A DNA stretch of 64,000 bases, taken from contig NZ_QCYK01000003.1 of the NCBI RefSeq assembly GCF_003071345.1, positions 682,001 to 746,000 on the forward strand, given 5' to 3'. The notes under the pieces are model-generated. The model ran no database searches, was not told where the DNA came from, and saw nothing but the letters and a program-made list of their open reading frames with translations. This DNA is from Chitinophaga parva (GTDB lineage: Bacteria; Bacteroidota; Bacteroidia; Chitinophagales; Chitinophagaceae). Position 1 is the stretch's first letter. The number at the start of each line of letters is the position of its first letter. Position numbers and translations under genes: made by a program. Shown here one piece after another: positions 52,648-61,515 of this stretch.

Positions 52648-53544
52648 CTAAAACCTTGGATGATACCGCGCCAGTGTATCCCGGAGGTACTCCCGGTCCA
52701 GGTGGGTATAGATCTCGGTGGTGGTGATGCTTTCGTGGCCCAGCATTTCCTGCACGGCCCGCAGGTTGGCGCCGCCTTCCACCAGGTGGGTGGCAAAGGA
52801 GTGGCGGAAGGTGTGGGGAGATACCTGTTTTTTTATGCCCGCCTGCTCTACCAGTTTTTTGATCACCAGGAAGATCATTACCCGGGTAAGGCCGTTGCCA
52901 CGGCGGTTCAGGAAGAGAATGTCTTCCTGGCCTTTCTTAATATCCAGCTGGCGCCGGTCGGTTTCCCGGTACATATTTACATACTGGATGGCCTGGCGGC
53001 CAATGGGGACCAGCCTTTCCTTATCCCCCTTGCCGATCACGCGGATAAACCCATCGTTAAAATGCAGCTGTGATATTTTAAGCCCCACTACTTCGCTCAC
53101 GCGCAGCCCGCAGCTATACATGATCTCCAGGATCGCCTTGTTGCGATGCCCTTCCGGGGTGCTCAGGTCTATCTGTGCAATGATCTGTTCTATTTCTTCA
53201 AATGTGAGCACATCCGGCAATTTGCGCCGGGTCTTGGGAGCCTCCAGCAGTTGTGTGGGGTCTTCCTGGATAACGTTTTCCAGCAATAAAAATTTGTAAA
53301 ACGCCTTGATGCCTGAGATAATGCGGGCCTGCGAAGTAGCCGTCATGCCCAGGCCGGCTATCCAGTGAATACATTCCTGCAGCACCGTCAGCGTTACTTC
53401 CTGCGGGGAGAGCGCCCGCCCCATGCTTTCCAGGTACTGCACCAGCAACTCCACGTCATGCAGGTACGCGGCCACAGAATGCTCACTCAGCGAGCGTTCC
53501 AGTTGCAGATAGGCTTTGAAGCTTTTCAGGTAGGATGGCCACAT
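52648..53544 (-). CDS. xerD: Tyrosine recombinase XerD
   Basis: 298 residues. An N-terminal SAM-like core-binding domain (FKAYLQLERSLSEHSVAAYLHD) precedes the catalytic domain. The catalytic Arg is in YSCGLRVSEVVGLK, with HTFRHSFATHLVEGG (His-x-x-Arg), LGHESITTTEIYTH (His) and the nucleophilic Tyr in the last. XerD with XerC resolves chromosome dimers at dif. The length and motifs are those of the housekeeping enzyme, not an integron or phage integrase. An array of 18 heptamers begins 22 bp upstream of the start codon. Confidence 0.94.
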   Translation of the reverse strand: MWPSYLKSFKAYLQLERSLSEHSVAAYLHDVELLVQYLESMGRALSPQEVTLTVLQECIHWIAGLGMTATSQARIISGIKAFYKFLLLENVIQEDPTQLLEAPKTRRKLPDVLTFEEIEQIIAQIDLSTPEGHRNKAILEIMYSCGLRVSEVVGLKISQLHFNDGFIRVIGKGDKERLVPIGRQAIQYVNMYRETDRRQLDIKKGQEDILFLNRRGNGLTRVMIFLVIKKLVEQAGIKKQVSPHTFRHSFATHLVEGGANLRAVQEMLGHESITTTEIYTHLDREYLRDTLARYHPRF

Positions 53545-53566
53545 GGGGCTAAAGGTATAAAATTGT

Positions 53567-53692
53567 CTTAAGTCTTAGGTCTTAAGTCTTAGGTCTTAGG
53601 TCTTAAGTCTTAGGTCTTAGGTCTTAAGTCTTAAGTCTTAGGTCTTAAGTTTTAGGTCTTAGGTCTTAAGTCTTATGCCTTAAGTCTTAGGT
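53567..53692. repeat. Tandem array of 18 heptamers upstream of xerD
   Basis: Eighteen contiguous 7-bp units, almost all CTTAAGT or CTTAGGT, with three variants (TTTAGGT, CTTATGC). The array starts 22 bp upstream of the xerD ATG and would lie in its leader or promoter. Two unit types alternate irregularly. It is an obvious candidate for slippage and length variation. Confidence 0.95.
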
Positions 53693-53792
53693 TGGAGGGG
53701 CCGCGGTTGAAAGGGTAGGTTGATAGGATCGCGTTGAACCTGGAACTGCACCTGGGCACTGGAATAATTTTTCCTTCTGCATTCGATTGCTA

Positions 53793-53823
53793 TTTGGCCA
53801 CCCGGCGGGCTTGCATTATTTTG
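53793..53823 (+). promoter_or_regulatory. Candidate promoter of pyruvate carboxylase
   Basis: TTTG (53793-53796), 20-bp spacer, then TATTTTG (53817-53823), one base short of the TAnnTTTG consensus. If used, the transcript would carry a leader of about 615 nt made almost entirely of the 17/14-bp repeat array. Confidence 0.35.
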
Positions 53824-53887
53824 CCGGTTTGCTCCGAGGCAGGTCCGCTTTTCCTTGTTCCAACTTCGTCAATTATACCAACTTCAT

Positions 53888-54444
53888 CAATCGTTTCACC
53901 AAAACAATCATTCCAGGACTATTATTCCACCAAAACAATCATTTCACCAAAACACTCGTTTCATCTATCGTTTCACCAAAACAATCATTTCAGAACTATT
54001 ATTCCATCAAAACACTCGTTTCATCAAACCAATCATTCCAGAACTATTATTCCACCAAAACAATCATTTCACCAAATCAATCCTTCCGAAGCAATCGTTT
54101 CACCAAAACAATCATTCCAGGACTATTATTCCACCAAACCAATCGTTTCGTCAAATCAATCGTTTCATCAAACCAATCATTCCACCAAACCAATCATTCC
54201 ACCAAACCAATCATTCCATCAAATCAATCATTCCAAAACTATTATTCCAAAACTATTATTCCACCCAACCAATCATTTCATCAAAACTATTATTCCACCC
54301 AACCAATCATTTCATCAAAACTATCATTCCACCAAACCAATCATTCCATCAAATCAATCGTTTCATCAAATCAAGCATTCCACCAAACCAATCATTCCAG
54401 AACTATCATTCCACCAAAACAATCATTCCACCAAACCAATCGTT
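53888..54444 (+). repeat. 17/14-bp tandem repeat array ending at the pyc start codon
   Basis: Thirty-four complete units plus a partial one (CAATCGTT), with no gap, ending directly at ATG 54445. Most units are 17 bp (consensus CAATCATTCCACCAAAC, with CTATTATTCC and CAATCGTTTC variants). Eight units are 14 bp, of the type CAATCATTCCAGAA, lacking 3 bp at the end. One pair (53953-53981) is 16 + 13 bp. The plus strand has very little G. Because 17 is not a multiple of 3, all three frames stay open and produce long spurious protein frames rich in Phe, His, Gln, Ile and Asn. Confidence 0.95.
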
Positions 54445-57400
54445 ATGTCGCTCAGGAAAATTCAGAAACTACTTGTTGCCAACCGTGGTGAAATTGCCGT
54501 GCGCGTGCTGCGCGCCGCGGCGGAATTACGTATCCGCACTGTTGCCATCTTTACGTACGAAGACCGCTACTCCCTGCACCGTTTCAAGGCAGATGAGGCT
54601 TACCAGGTGGGCCCTGATGATGCGCCCCTGAAGCCTTACCTGGACATTGAAGCCATCCTGTACCTGGCCAAAGCGGAAGGGGTAGATGCCATCCACCCGG
54701 GCTACGGCTTTCTCAGCGAGAACGTGCAGTTTGCCCGCCGCTGCCAGGAAGAAGGGATCATTTTCATTGGCCCGCGGGCGGAAGTAATGGCCCAGCTGGG
54801 TGATAAGGTAGCCGCTAAGGCCATGGCCCGCCAGGCCGGTATTCCGATGATTGCAGACAGCCAGTTGCCATTGCTCACGGCCGCCACCGCTTTGCAGGAA
54901 GCAGCGCGTATAGGCTTCCCCGTTATTATCAAGGCGGCTGCCGGCGGTGGCGGACGGGGCATGCGCGTGGTGCATACCCCCGCCCTGCTGGAAGCGGCCT
55001 GGCTGGAAGCCCGCAGTGAAGCGGAAAAAGCTTTTGGCGATGGAACGGTGTTCCTCGAAAAATTCATTGCCCATCCCAAACACATTGAAGTGCAGCTGCT
55101 GGGCGACAACTATGGTAATATTGTACACCTTTATGAGCGCGATTGCTCCGTGCAGCGCCGCTTCCAGAAGGTAGTGGAAATAGCACCCTCGCCCAACCTG
55201 CCGGTGCATACCCGCAACGAGATCCACCACTATGCCCTGCAACTGGCCAGGGCCGTGGGGTACAACAACGCCGGCACCGTGGAGTTCCTGGTGGATGAAG
55301 ACCACCGCGTGTATTTTATTGAAGTGAATCCCCGCATCCAGGTAGAGCATACCGTTACGGAAGCGGTAACGGGTATAGACCTTGTGCGGTCCCAGATCCT
55401 CATTGCACAGGGGCATCAGCTGTCAGATCCCGAGATATTCCTGGGCAGCCAGGAGGCGGTGCAGGTGAATGGTTTTGCCATTCAATGCCGTATCACCACG
55501 GAAGACCCGGAAAATCACTTCAAGCCGGACTATGGCACCGTGATCGCCTACCGCAATGCCGGTGGTTTTGGCATCCGCCTGGATGAAGGCAGCACGTATT
55601 CCGGGGTAAAGATTTCCCCCTTCTTTGACTCCCTGCTGGTAAAGGTAACTGCCTGGGGACGCACGCTGGGAGGGGCTTGCGGCCGCATGCACCGTACCTT
55701 ACGGGAATTCCGCATCCGCGGGGTAAAAACCAATATGCGCTTCCTGGAGAACGTGATCAACCATGACATTTTCCGCAAAGGCAACTGCACCGTGAGTTTC
55801 ATAGACCAGCACCCGGAGCTTTTCCACCTGGGGCTTACGCAGGACCGGGGCACCAAGGCCCTGCTGTACCTGGCGGATGTAACGGTGAACGGGCACCCGG
55901 ATATTAAACACGCCGGCCCACACCGCCGCTTCAGAACGCCCGCCGTTCCTCCATTTGATGCCCGGGAACCTTTTCCCCCGGGCCAGCGGGACCGGCTGAA
56001 GGCCATGGGGCGGGAACGTTTTAGTCAATGGCTGCGCAATGAGCAGCCGGTGTATTTTACAGATACCACGTTCCGCGATGCCCACCAGAGCTTACTGGCC
56101 ACCCGCGTGCGCACCCGGGATATGCTGGCCGTGGCGGAAGGTTTTGCCCGCCAGCATCCGCAGTTGTTTTCCATGGAAGTATGGGGTGGCGCCACGTTTG
56201 ATGTAGCCTTGCGCTTCCTCCATGAATGTCCGTGGGCCCGCCTGCGCCAGCTGCGCAAGGCCATGCCCAATATGTTGCTGCAAATGCTTTTCCGGGGCAC
56301 CAACGCGGTGGGGTACGGCGCCTACCCGGAAAGCCTCACTGCTACCTTCATTGAAAAGGCCTGGGAGCAGGGCATTGACGTGTTCCGCATCTTTGATTCA
56401 CTGAACAATGCAAAGGCCATGGCGCCCAGCATCCGCTTTGTGCGGGAGCGTACGGAAGCCCTGGCGCAGGCGGCTATTTCCTACACGGGCGATGTGCGGA
56501 CCAGCAGTAAGTATAACCTGCAGTACTACACAGACCTGGCCAAAAGACTGGAGGATGCCGGCGCCCACCTGCTTTGCATCAAAGACATGGCGGGCCTCCT
56601 CAAACCCGCGGCAGCGCCCATCCTGGTGCATGCATTGCGCGAAGCGGTACAACTCCCCGTGGTGCTGCATACGCACGATACGTCTTCCCTGCAGGGCGCC
56701 ACGTACCTCAACGCCATTGACGCCGGTGTAAACGTGGTGGACGTAGCCATTGCAAGCCTGAGCGGGCTTACCTCCCAGCCCAACTTCAATGCCCTGGCAG
56801 CCGCGCTGGAAGGGCATCCGCGGGCACAGCACCTGGATGTGCCTTCCCTGAACGCGTACAGTAATTACTGGGAGGATGTGCGGGAATACTACTATCCCTT
56901 TGAATCCGACCTGAAAGCCGGTACTGCCCAGGTATATGAAAATGAAATTCCCGGCGGGCAATATTCCAACCTGCGCCAGCAGGCAGAATCCCTGGGCCTG
57001 GGAGATAAACTGGAGCTGATAAAACACAACTACCAGGTGGTGAACCAGCTCTTTGGCGACATCATCAAAGTAACACCCAGCAGTAAAACAGTAGGGGATA
57101 TGGCCCTGTTCATGACCGCCAATAACCTGGACGCGGCGGCTGTACTGGATGAAACCCGCAACCTGGCCTTTCCCGCATCCGTGGTGGATTTTTTCCGGGG
57201 AGCGCTGGGCGAGCCTTACGGAGGCTTCCCGGAAAAGTTGCAACGCATTGTCCTGAAAGGGGAGAAGGCTATGCCGGAAGCTCCGGTGGTAGCGGATTTC
57301 GACCAGGATATGGCCAGCTTCCAGCTACGTTTCCCGCACACCGATGTGCTGGATTACCTGAGCTACCGCATGTTTCCCAAGGTGTTTGAAGAATACTATC

Positions 57401-57894
57401 ATCACCGCCAGCGCTTTGGCAACGTGGAGTCCATTCCCACGCCAGCCTTTTTCTACGGCCTGAAACAAGGTGAGGAAATACTCATCACCCTCAGCAAAGG
57501 CAAAACCATCCTGGTAAAACTGCAATACGTACTGCCGGCCGATGAGCACGGGATGTGCTGGGTGGAGTTTGAACTGAACGGCTATGCGCGCCGCATACAG
57601 GTAAGGGACCATAAAGTGAAAAGTATTGTTAAATCGAACCGGAAGGTGGGCAATCCCGGTCACGAAATAGGGGCACCGCTGCAGGGCAAGCTCTCCAAAC
57701 TGCTGGTGGCCCCGGGCGATAAGGTGATGGAGCGCATGCCCCTGTTTATCATTGAGGCCATGAAAATGGAAACAACGGTAACGGCCACACGCAATGCCGT
57801 GATCAAAGCCATCCACCTGGCGGAAGGCGCCATGGTAATGCAGGACGATATGGTGGTGGAACTGCATGAAGCAGGGGCTTCCACGACATCATAA
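54445..57894 (+). CDS. pyc: Pyruvate carboxylase
   Basis: 1149 residues from ATG 54445 (MSLRKIQKLLVANRGEIAVRV), the usual start for the family; the open frame upstream is repeat. The biotin carboxylase domain is about 1-455 (KAAAGGGGRGMRVV, FIEVNPRIQVEHTVTE). The carboxyltransferase domain follows from about 530 (FTDTTFRDAHQSLLATRVRT, with metal-binding HTHDTS further on). The biotinyl domain has Lys1107 in EAMKMETTV. It makes oxaloacetate from pyruvate. The length is normal for the single-chain enzyme. A large tandem array abuts its start codon. Confidence 0.96.
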   Translation: MSLRKIQKLLVANRGEIAVRVLRAAAELRIRTVAIFTYEDRYSLHRFKADEAYQVGPDDAPLKPYLDIEAILYLAKAEGVDAIHPGYGFLSENVQFARRCQEEGIIFIGPRAEVMAQLGDKVAAKAMARQAGIPMIADSQLPLLTAATALQEAARIGFPVIIKAAAGGGGRGMRVVHTPALLEAAWLEARSEAEKAFGDGTVFLEKFIAHPKHIEVQLLGDNYGNIVHLYERDCSVQRRFQKVVEIAPSPNLPVHTRNEIHHYALQLARAVGYNNAGTVEFLVDEDHRVYFIEVNPRIQVEHTVTEAVTGIDLVRSQILIAQGHQLSDPEIFLGSQEAVQVNGFAIQCRITTEDPENHFKPDYGTVIAYRNAGGFGIRLDEGSTYSGVKISPFFDSLLVKVTAWGRTLGGACGRMHRTLREFRIRGVKTNMRFLENVINHDIFRKGNCTVSFIDQHPELFHLGLTQDRGTKALLYLADVTVNGHPDIKHAGPHRRFRTPAVPPFDAREPFPPGQRDRLKAMGRERFSQWLRNEQPVYFTDTTFRDAHQSLLATRVRTRDMLAVAEGFARQHPQLFSMEVWGGATFDVALRFLHECPWARLRQLRKAMPNMLLQMLFRGTNAVGYGAYPESLTATFIEKAWEQGIDVFRIFDSLNNAKAMAPSIRFVRERTEALAQAAISYTGDVRTSSKYNLQYYTDLAKRLEDAGAHLLCIKDMAGLLKPAAAPILVHALREAVQLPVVLHTHDTSSLQGATYLNAIDAGVNVVDVAIASLSGLTSQPNFNALAAALEGHPRAQHLDVPSLNAYSNYWEDVREYYYPFESDLKAGTAQVYENEIPGGQYSNLRQQAESLGLGDKLELIKHNYQVVNQLFGDIIKVTPSSKTVGDMALFMTANNLDAAAVLDETRNLAFPASVVDFFRGALGEPYGGFPEKLQRIVLKGEKAMPEAPVVADFDQDMASFQLRFPHTDVLDYLSYRMFPKVFEEYYHHRQRFGNVESIPTPAFFYGLKQGEEILITLSKGKTILVKLQYVLPADEHGMCWVEFELNGYARRIQVRDHKVKSIVKSNRKVGNPGHEIGAPLQGKLSKLLVAPGDKVMERMPLFIIEAMKMETTVTATRNAVIKAIHLAEGAMVMQDDMVVELHEAGASTTS

Positions 57895-57934
57895 CCCGTT
57901 GCGAGGGTGGATCCCCGGGCTATGGGCAAAAAGG

Positions 57935-58017
57935 AAAGGCTGCATCATCACTAACCCGGTAGCATGCGCGCCGTTAAAACGGGGCACTACGGAGGTTAGG
58001 CAGGATGCAGCCTTTTT
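57935..58017 (+). ncRNA. Multi-stem RNA structure ending in a terminator, 3' of pyc
   Basis: An outer 12-bp stem, AAAGGCTGCATC (57935-57946) with GATGCAGCCTTT (58004-58015), encloses CTAACC/GGTTAG (57951-57956 with 57994-57999). Inside that is GTAG/CTAC and a small CCGT-TAAA-ACGG hairpin. A T-run ends it. It is more complex than a normal terminator. It could be a small RNA, a structured 3' UTR, or only a composite terminator for pyc. No known RNA family was recognised. Confidence 0.45.
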
Positions 58018-58038
58018 ATGGAACGCGAAGCGTTGTGA

Positions 58039-58455
58039 TTAGAATTTTTCGAGACCGCTGAAGAAAAAGTCGCCTTCGATCTGCGCGTTCTCATTGGAAT
58101 CAGAACCGTGTACAGCGTTGCGGCCGATGGATTCTGCGTATTTCTTGCGGATGGTACCTTCCTCGGCGTTTGCAGGGTTGGTAGCGCCGATCAGTTTGCG
58201 GAAGTCTTCCACGGCGTTGTCCTTTTCCAGGATGGCAGCTACGATATGGCCGCTGCTCATAAATTCTACCAGTTCACCATAGAACGGGCGTTCTTTGTGC
58301 ACTGCGTAAAATTCACCTGCTTTTTCAGCGGAGAGGCGGGTCTGCTTCATGGCTACGATGCGGAAGCCAGCTTTGCAGATCATGTCAAGAATACCACCGA
58401 TATGGCCGTTCTGCACGGCATCCGGCTTAATCATGGTAAATGTTCTATTGCTCAT
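58039..58455 (-). CDS. ndk: Nucleoside-diphosphate kinase
   Basis: 138 residues. It transfers phosphate between nucleoside tri- and diphosphates. The phospho-histidine motif is [16 protein letters not shown] (His near residue 115) and the start [20 protein letters not shown] is typical. Complete and normal in length. A -7 element lies upstream. Confidence 0.97.
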   Translation of the reverse strand: MSNRTFTMIKPDAVQNGHIGGILDMICKAGFRIVAMKQTRLSAEKAGEFYAVHKERPFYGELVEFMSSGHIVAAILEKDNAVEDFRKLIGATNPANAEEGTIRKKYAESIGRNAVHGSDSNENAQIEGDFFFSGLEKF

Positions 58456-58523
58456 TGTTATGGATTGTTAAGTGTTGTCTATCAACCGGGGCCATTTATC
58501 AACCTGCCCATTTATTCAGGCCG

Positions 58524-58531
58524 CAAATGTA
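58524..58531 (-). promoter_or_regulatory. -7 element of ndk
   Basis: Minus-strand TACATTTG matches TAnnTTTG, about 70 bp before the ndk ATG. Confidence 0.45.
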
Positions 58532-58654
58532 ACCACATTTTTGGACGGTATAAAAAATTTTGAAATACTGGCTTTAATGAAGAACTTCGCACTTCCTTTG
58601 CCCTAAAAAGCGAGGGATTACATAGCTAGTAAATAAACAATATTTCAGTTCTGA

Positions 58655-59659
58655 ATGAAGCCGATCGAGGACATCAAACCTTTACTGGAAGCCCCCAAAA
58701 AAGTGATCGTTACTATGCACCAGAAGCCCGATGCAGACGCAATGGGCTCTTCCCTGGCCATGTATCATTACTTGCGTAAGCTGGGCCATACGGTAACGGT
58801 GATCTCGCCCACAAATTTCCCGGATTTCCTGAAATGGATGCCTGGTTGCGAAGAGGTGATTGATTTTGAATCCATGCAGGATAAAGCCGTGGCGGCTTTG
58901 GAACAGGTAGACCTGCTTTTCTGCCTGGACTTCAATACTATTTCCCGTACCAAGAACCTGGCGCCCTATCTGGAGGCGCTCCATTGCGTGAAGATCCTGG
59001 TGGACCATCACCTGGAGCCCCAGCCCAACTTCGATTACGGGGTGAGCGATACCACAGCCAGCGCTACCGCACTTTTAATTTACGAGACCATTGTAAAGCT
59101 CGGGGATGCGCAGTATATTGACGACGCCATTGCCCAATGCCTGTATGCCGGCACGGTGACCGATACGGGCTCTTTCCGTTTCGCTTCCACCACCAGCCGC
59201 GTACACCGCATGGTAGCAGACCTGATGGACCGCGGCCTGAAGCACGAACTCATCCACCAGGCCATTTATGATAACTTCCTGGAAAACCGCCTGCGCTTCC
59301 TGGGCCACAGCCTCTTGTACCGCATGGAGGTTTTCTACGAATACAATACCGTGATGATGGCCATCCCGTACACAGATCTTAAGAAATTTGACCTGCAGAC
59401 CGGTGATACAGAAGGGTTGGTAAACTTTCCCCTGCAGATACAGGGGATAAAAATGGCGGCCCTCATCATAGACCGCCACCAGGAAGTGAAACTGTCTTTC
59501 CGCTCCAAAGGCGGTTTTGATGTGAACACCTTTGCCCGCAAATATTTTGAGGGTGGAGGCCACTTCAACGCAGCCGGCGGCCGCAGTACCGATTCCCTGG
59601 AACGGACCGTGGAACGCTTCATTAAAGCATTGGAAGAAAACGAAGAGGCACTGCGTTAG
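58655..59659 (+). CDS. nrnA: Bifunctional oligoribonuclease / PAP phosphatase (NrnA-like)
   Basis: 334 residues of the DHH/DHHA1 family. The DHH domain has KPDADAMGSSLAMY (about 25-38), FCLDFN, and the DHH triad in ILVDHHLEPQ near residue 115. The C-terminal DHHA1 domain has FEGGGHFNAAGG. NrnA degrades short RNAs and, in some bacteria, pApA, the breakdown product of c-di-AMP. The c-di-AMP synthase gene cdaA lies 1 kb away, which may be a functional link. Confidence 0.9.
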   Translation: MKPIEDIKPLLEAPKKVIVTMHQKPDADAMGSSLAMYHYLRKLGHTVTVISPTNFPDFLKWMPGCEEVIDFESMQDKAVAALEQVDLLFCLDFNTISRTKNLAPYLEALHCVKILVDHHLEPQPNFDYGVSDTTASATALLIYETIVKLGDAQYIDDAIAQCLYAGTVTDTGSFRFASTTSRVHRMVADLMDRGLKHELIHQAIYDNFLENRLRFLGHSLLYRMEVFYEYNTVMMAIPYTDLKKFDLQTGDTEGLVNFPLQIQGIKMAALIIDRHQEVKLSFRSKGGFDVNTFARKYFEGGGHFNAAGGRSTDSLERTVERFIKALEENEEALR

Positions 59660-59705
59660 GGCTTACAAAACCTACATTAAAACCTGTTAATACTAATACA
59701 ATCAA

Positions 59706-60584
59706 ATGAAAAAGAACACACTGCTGCTCGCTGCTGCTGCCGGTTTCATGCTGGCCAGCTGCGGTAAAAGCGTTAAAAAGACACCAGGCGGTATCGAATA
59801 TACCGTGTTCAAAGCCGGCAACGGCCCCCAGCTGAAGGTCGGCGACACGGCGATGATGAATATCACGCAACGTCTGAATGACTCTGTACTGGCCGATTCC
59901 CGCAAGATCATCGGCGCACCGGTACCCGTACTGGTACAGAAGTCCGGCGAAAAATACGACCTCATGGAAGGTATCGCCCTGCTGAAAGTAGGCGATAGCG
60001 CACGCTTCACCATTCCCTGGGATTCATTGCCTGAGTTTCAACGTCCTCCCTTTGGTAAGAAAGGTGACAAGATTAACATCACCTTTGCCGTGGCTGGCCT
60101 CTACAGCCAGTCCGCACAGCGTGCTGCTGATGAAAAAGCCATCCAGGACTACATCAGCACCAACAAGCTGCAGACTACCAAAACGCCCGAAGGTGTATAC
60201 GTAGCAGTAACTGAACACGGTACCGGCGAAGCGCCCAAAACAGGTGATACCGTGTATGTACACTACACTGGCAAACTGCTGAACGGTAAGGTGTTTGATT
60301 CCAGCCTGGATTCTACCCTGCGTCCCGGTATGCCCATCAACCCCATCAAGTTCCCCCTGGGTCAGGGCTTCGTGATCAAAGGTTGGGACGCTGGCCTGGC
60401 TACCCTGAAAAAAGGTGACAAGGCCACCCTGGTGATCCCGTCTACCCTGGCTTACGGCCTGCAGGGCAGCCCCCCCGCAATTCCTGCTAACTCTGTACTG
60501 GTATTCACCGTACAGCTGGTAGATGTAAAAGCTGGTAAACCTGCCCCCGCTACACCGCCCGCAGCGCCAGCCGTTAAGAAATAG
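59706..60584 (+). CDS. FKBP-type peptidyl-prolyl isomerase lipoprotein
   Basis: 292 residues. A lipoprotein signal with Cys19 (MLASCGKS) is followed by an FKBP-like domain that appears degenerate (about 25-145, GGIEYTVFKAGNGPQLKVGD). A canonical FKBP domain follows (about 175-275; GDTVYVHYTGKLLNGKVFDSS, GQGFVIKGWDAGLATLKKGDKATLVIPS). It probably assists folding of envelope proteins in the periplasm. A Pro/Ala tail ends the protein. It follows nrnA by 46 bp. Confidence 0.92.
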   Translation: MKKNTLLLAAAAGFMLASCGKSVKKTPGGIEYTVFKAGNGPQLKVGDTAMMNITQRLNDSVLADSRKIIGAPVPVLVQKSGEKYDLMEGIALLKVGDSARFTIPWDSLPEFQRPPFGKKGDKINITFAVAGLYSQSAQRAADEKAIQDYISTNKLQTTKTPEGVYVAVTEHGTGEAPKTGDTVYVHYTGKLLNGKVFDSSLDSTLRPGMPINPIKFPLGQGFVIKGWDAGLATLKKGDKATLVIPSTLAYGLQGSPPAIPANSVLVFTVQLVDVKAGKPAPATPPAAPAVKK

Positions 60585-60606
60585 TGATCGTACAACGTAT
60601 CGCGAT

Positions 60607-60647
60607 AAAAAAAAACGCCGGATGAGTGATCGTCCGGCGTTTTTTGT
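60607..60647. terminator. Bidirectional terminator between FKBP gene and cdaA
   Basis: Stem AAAACGCCGGA / TCCGGCGTTTT, loop of 12 nt, with A- and T-runs outside, between converging genes. Confidence 0.85.
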
Positions 60648-60675
60648 GTTCTTATGTCTGCGGGCCTGCGGCTGA

Positions 60676-61488
60676 TCACGCATACCCGTCTACCAGCAGC
60701 GTATACAACTTACTCTTGAGGTCTTCCGGCGACACATCCATTGTCAACGTTCCATCCTCCGCATAAGAGATCGTGCCCCTTTCTTCAGATACCACAATGG
60801 CCAGGTTGTCACTGTGCTCTGTGATACCCACGGCGGAGCGGTGGCGCAGGCCCACGCGGGTAGGCAGGTCCGGGTTATCAGACACGGGGAGGATCACCTT
60901 GGCGGCCAGGATGCGGTGCCCCACTACAATGAGGGCCCCATCATGTAAAGGGCTGCCTTTTTCAAAGATACATTCGATCAGGCGGGCGCTCACATTGCTG
61001 TCAATGGTGATGCTGGCGGCACTGTCAAACTTTACGCGGTAGGTGGTGGCAATGATAATGAGGGCGCCCACATTCCGGTTGGCCAGGTGGCTGACTGCGG
61101 TGACGATCTCGTTGATGACATGTTCTTCCTCGCGGTAGCTTTTAAACTTGTCCGGCAGGAATAACTTGGTGAGAAAACTGTCTTTGCTCAGCGGTGTTTT
61201 CTTGCCCAATACCAGCAGGAACTTGCGGATCTCCGGCTGGAAAATAATGATGATGGCAATGATGCCCACGTTGATAAAGTTCTGCAGGATGTTACTGAGA
61301 ATGGGCATTTCCAGGAAACGGACCAGGAAGTACACGGCATACACCACCAGCAGGCCCAGGAAAATATTAAAAGCCAGGCTGCCCTTCAGCAGCCGGTATA
61401 ATTGTATCACCAGAAATACCACCAGCAACAGGTCCAGTACATTCAACCAGCGAAAATCCATTCCATAAAAGTGAATCACATCCTTCAT
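60676..61488 (-). CDS. cdaA: Diadenylate cyclase CdaA
   Basis: 270 residues. Three N-terminal membrane helices (about 14-33, 39-57, 65-84) are followed by a DAC domain with the catalytic motifs DGA (183-185) and RHR (215-217). It makes the second messenger c-di-AMP from two ATP. In Firmicutes cdaA is followed by cdaR and glmM; here those are absent, and folP plus an ABC exporter lie upstream on the same strand. The gap from the ABC gene is 27 bp, so co-transcription is likely. Confidence 0.95.
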   Translation of the reverse strand: MKDVIHFYGMDFRWLNVLDLLLVVFLVIQLYRLLKGSLAFNIFLGLLVVYAVYFLVRFLEMPILSNILQNFINVGIIAIIIIFQPEIRKFLLVLGKKTPLSKDSFLTKLFLPDKFKSYREEEHVINEIVTAVSHLANRNVGALIIIATTYRVKFDSAASITIDSNVSARLIECIFEKGSPLHDGALIVVGHRILAAKVILPVSDNPDLPTRVGLRHRSAVGITEHSDNLAIVVSEERGTISYAEDGTLTMDVSPEDLKSKLYTLLVDGYA

Positions 61489-61515
61489 ATCGTAAAAATA
61501 GCAATTAGCGTTGAG

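Noticed and set aside
52648..53544. xerD as part of an integron or mobile element
   Set aside because: Length and motifs are those of the chromosomal XerD; no attachment sites, cassettes or transposase lie nearby, and the arrays next to it do not look like recombination sites.
53734..54444. Long open frames through the 17/14-bp array, including an N-terminal extension of pyruvate carboxylase by 237 residues
   Set aside because: All three plus-strand frames are open there because the repeat lacks stop codons. The encoded stretches are low-complexity repeats, and the carboxylase family begins at the residues encoded from 54445.
53567..54444. CRISPR array
   Set aside because: The repeats are contiguous and degenerate, with no unique spacers, and no cas gene is present.
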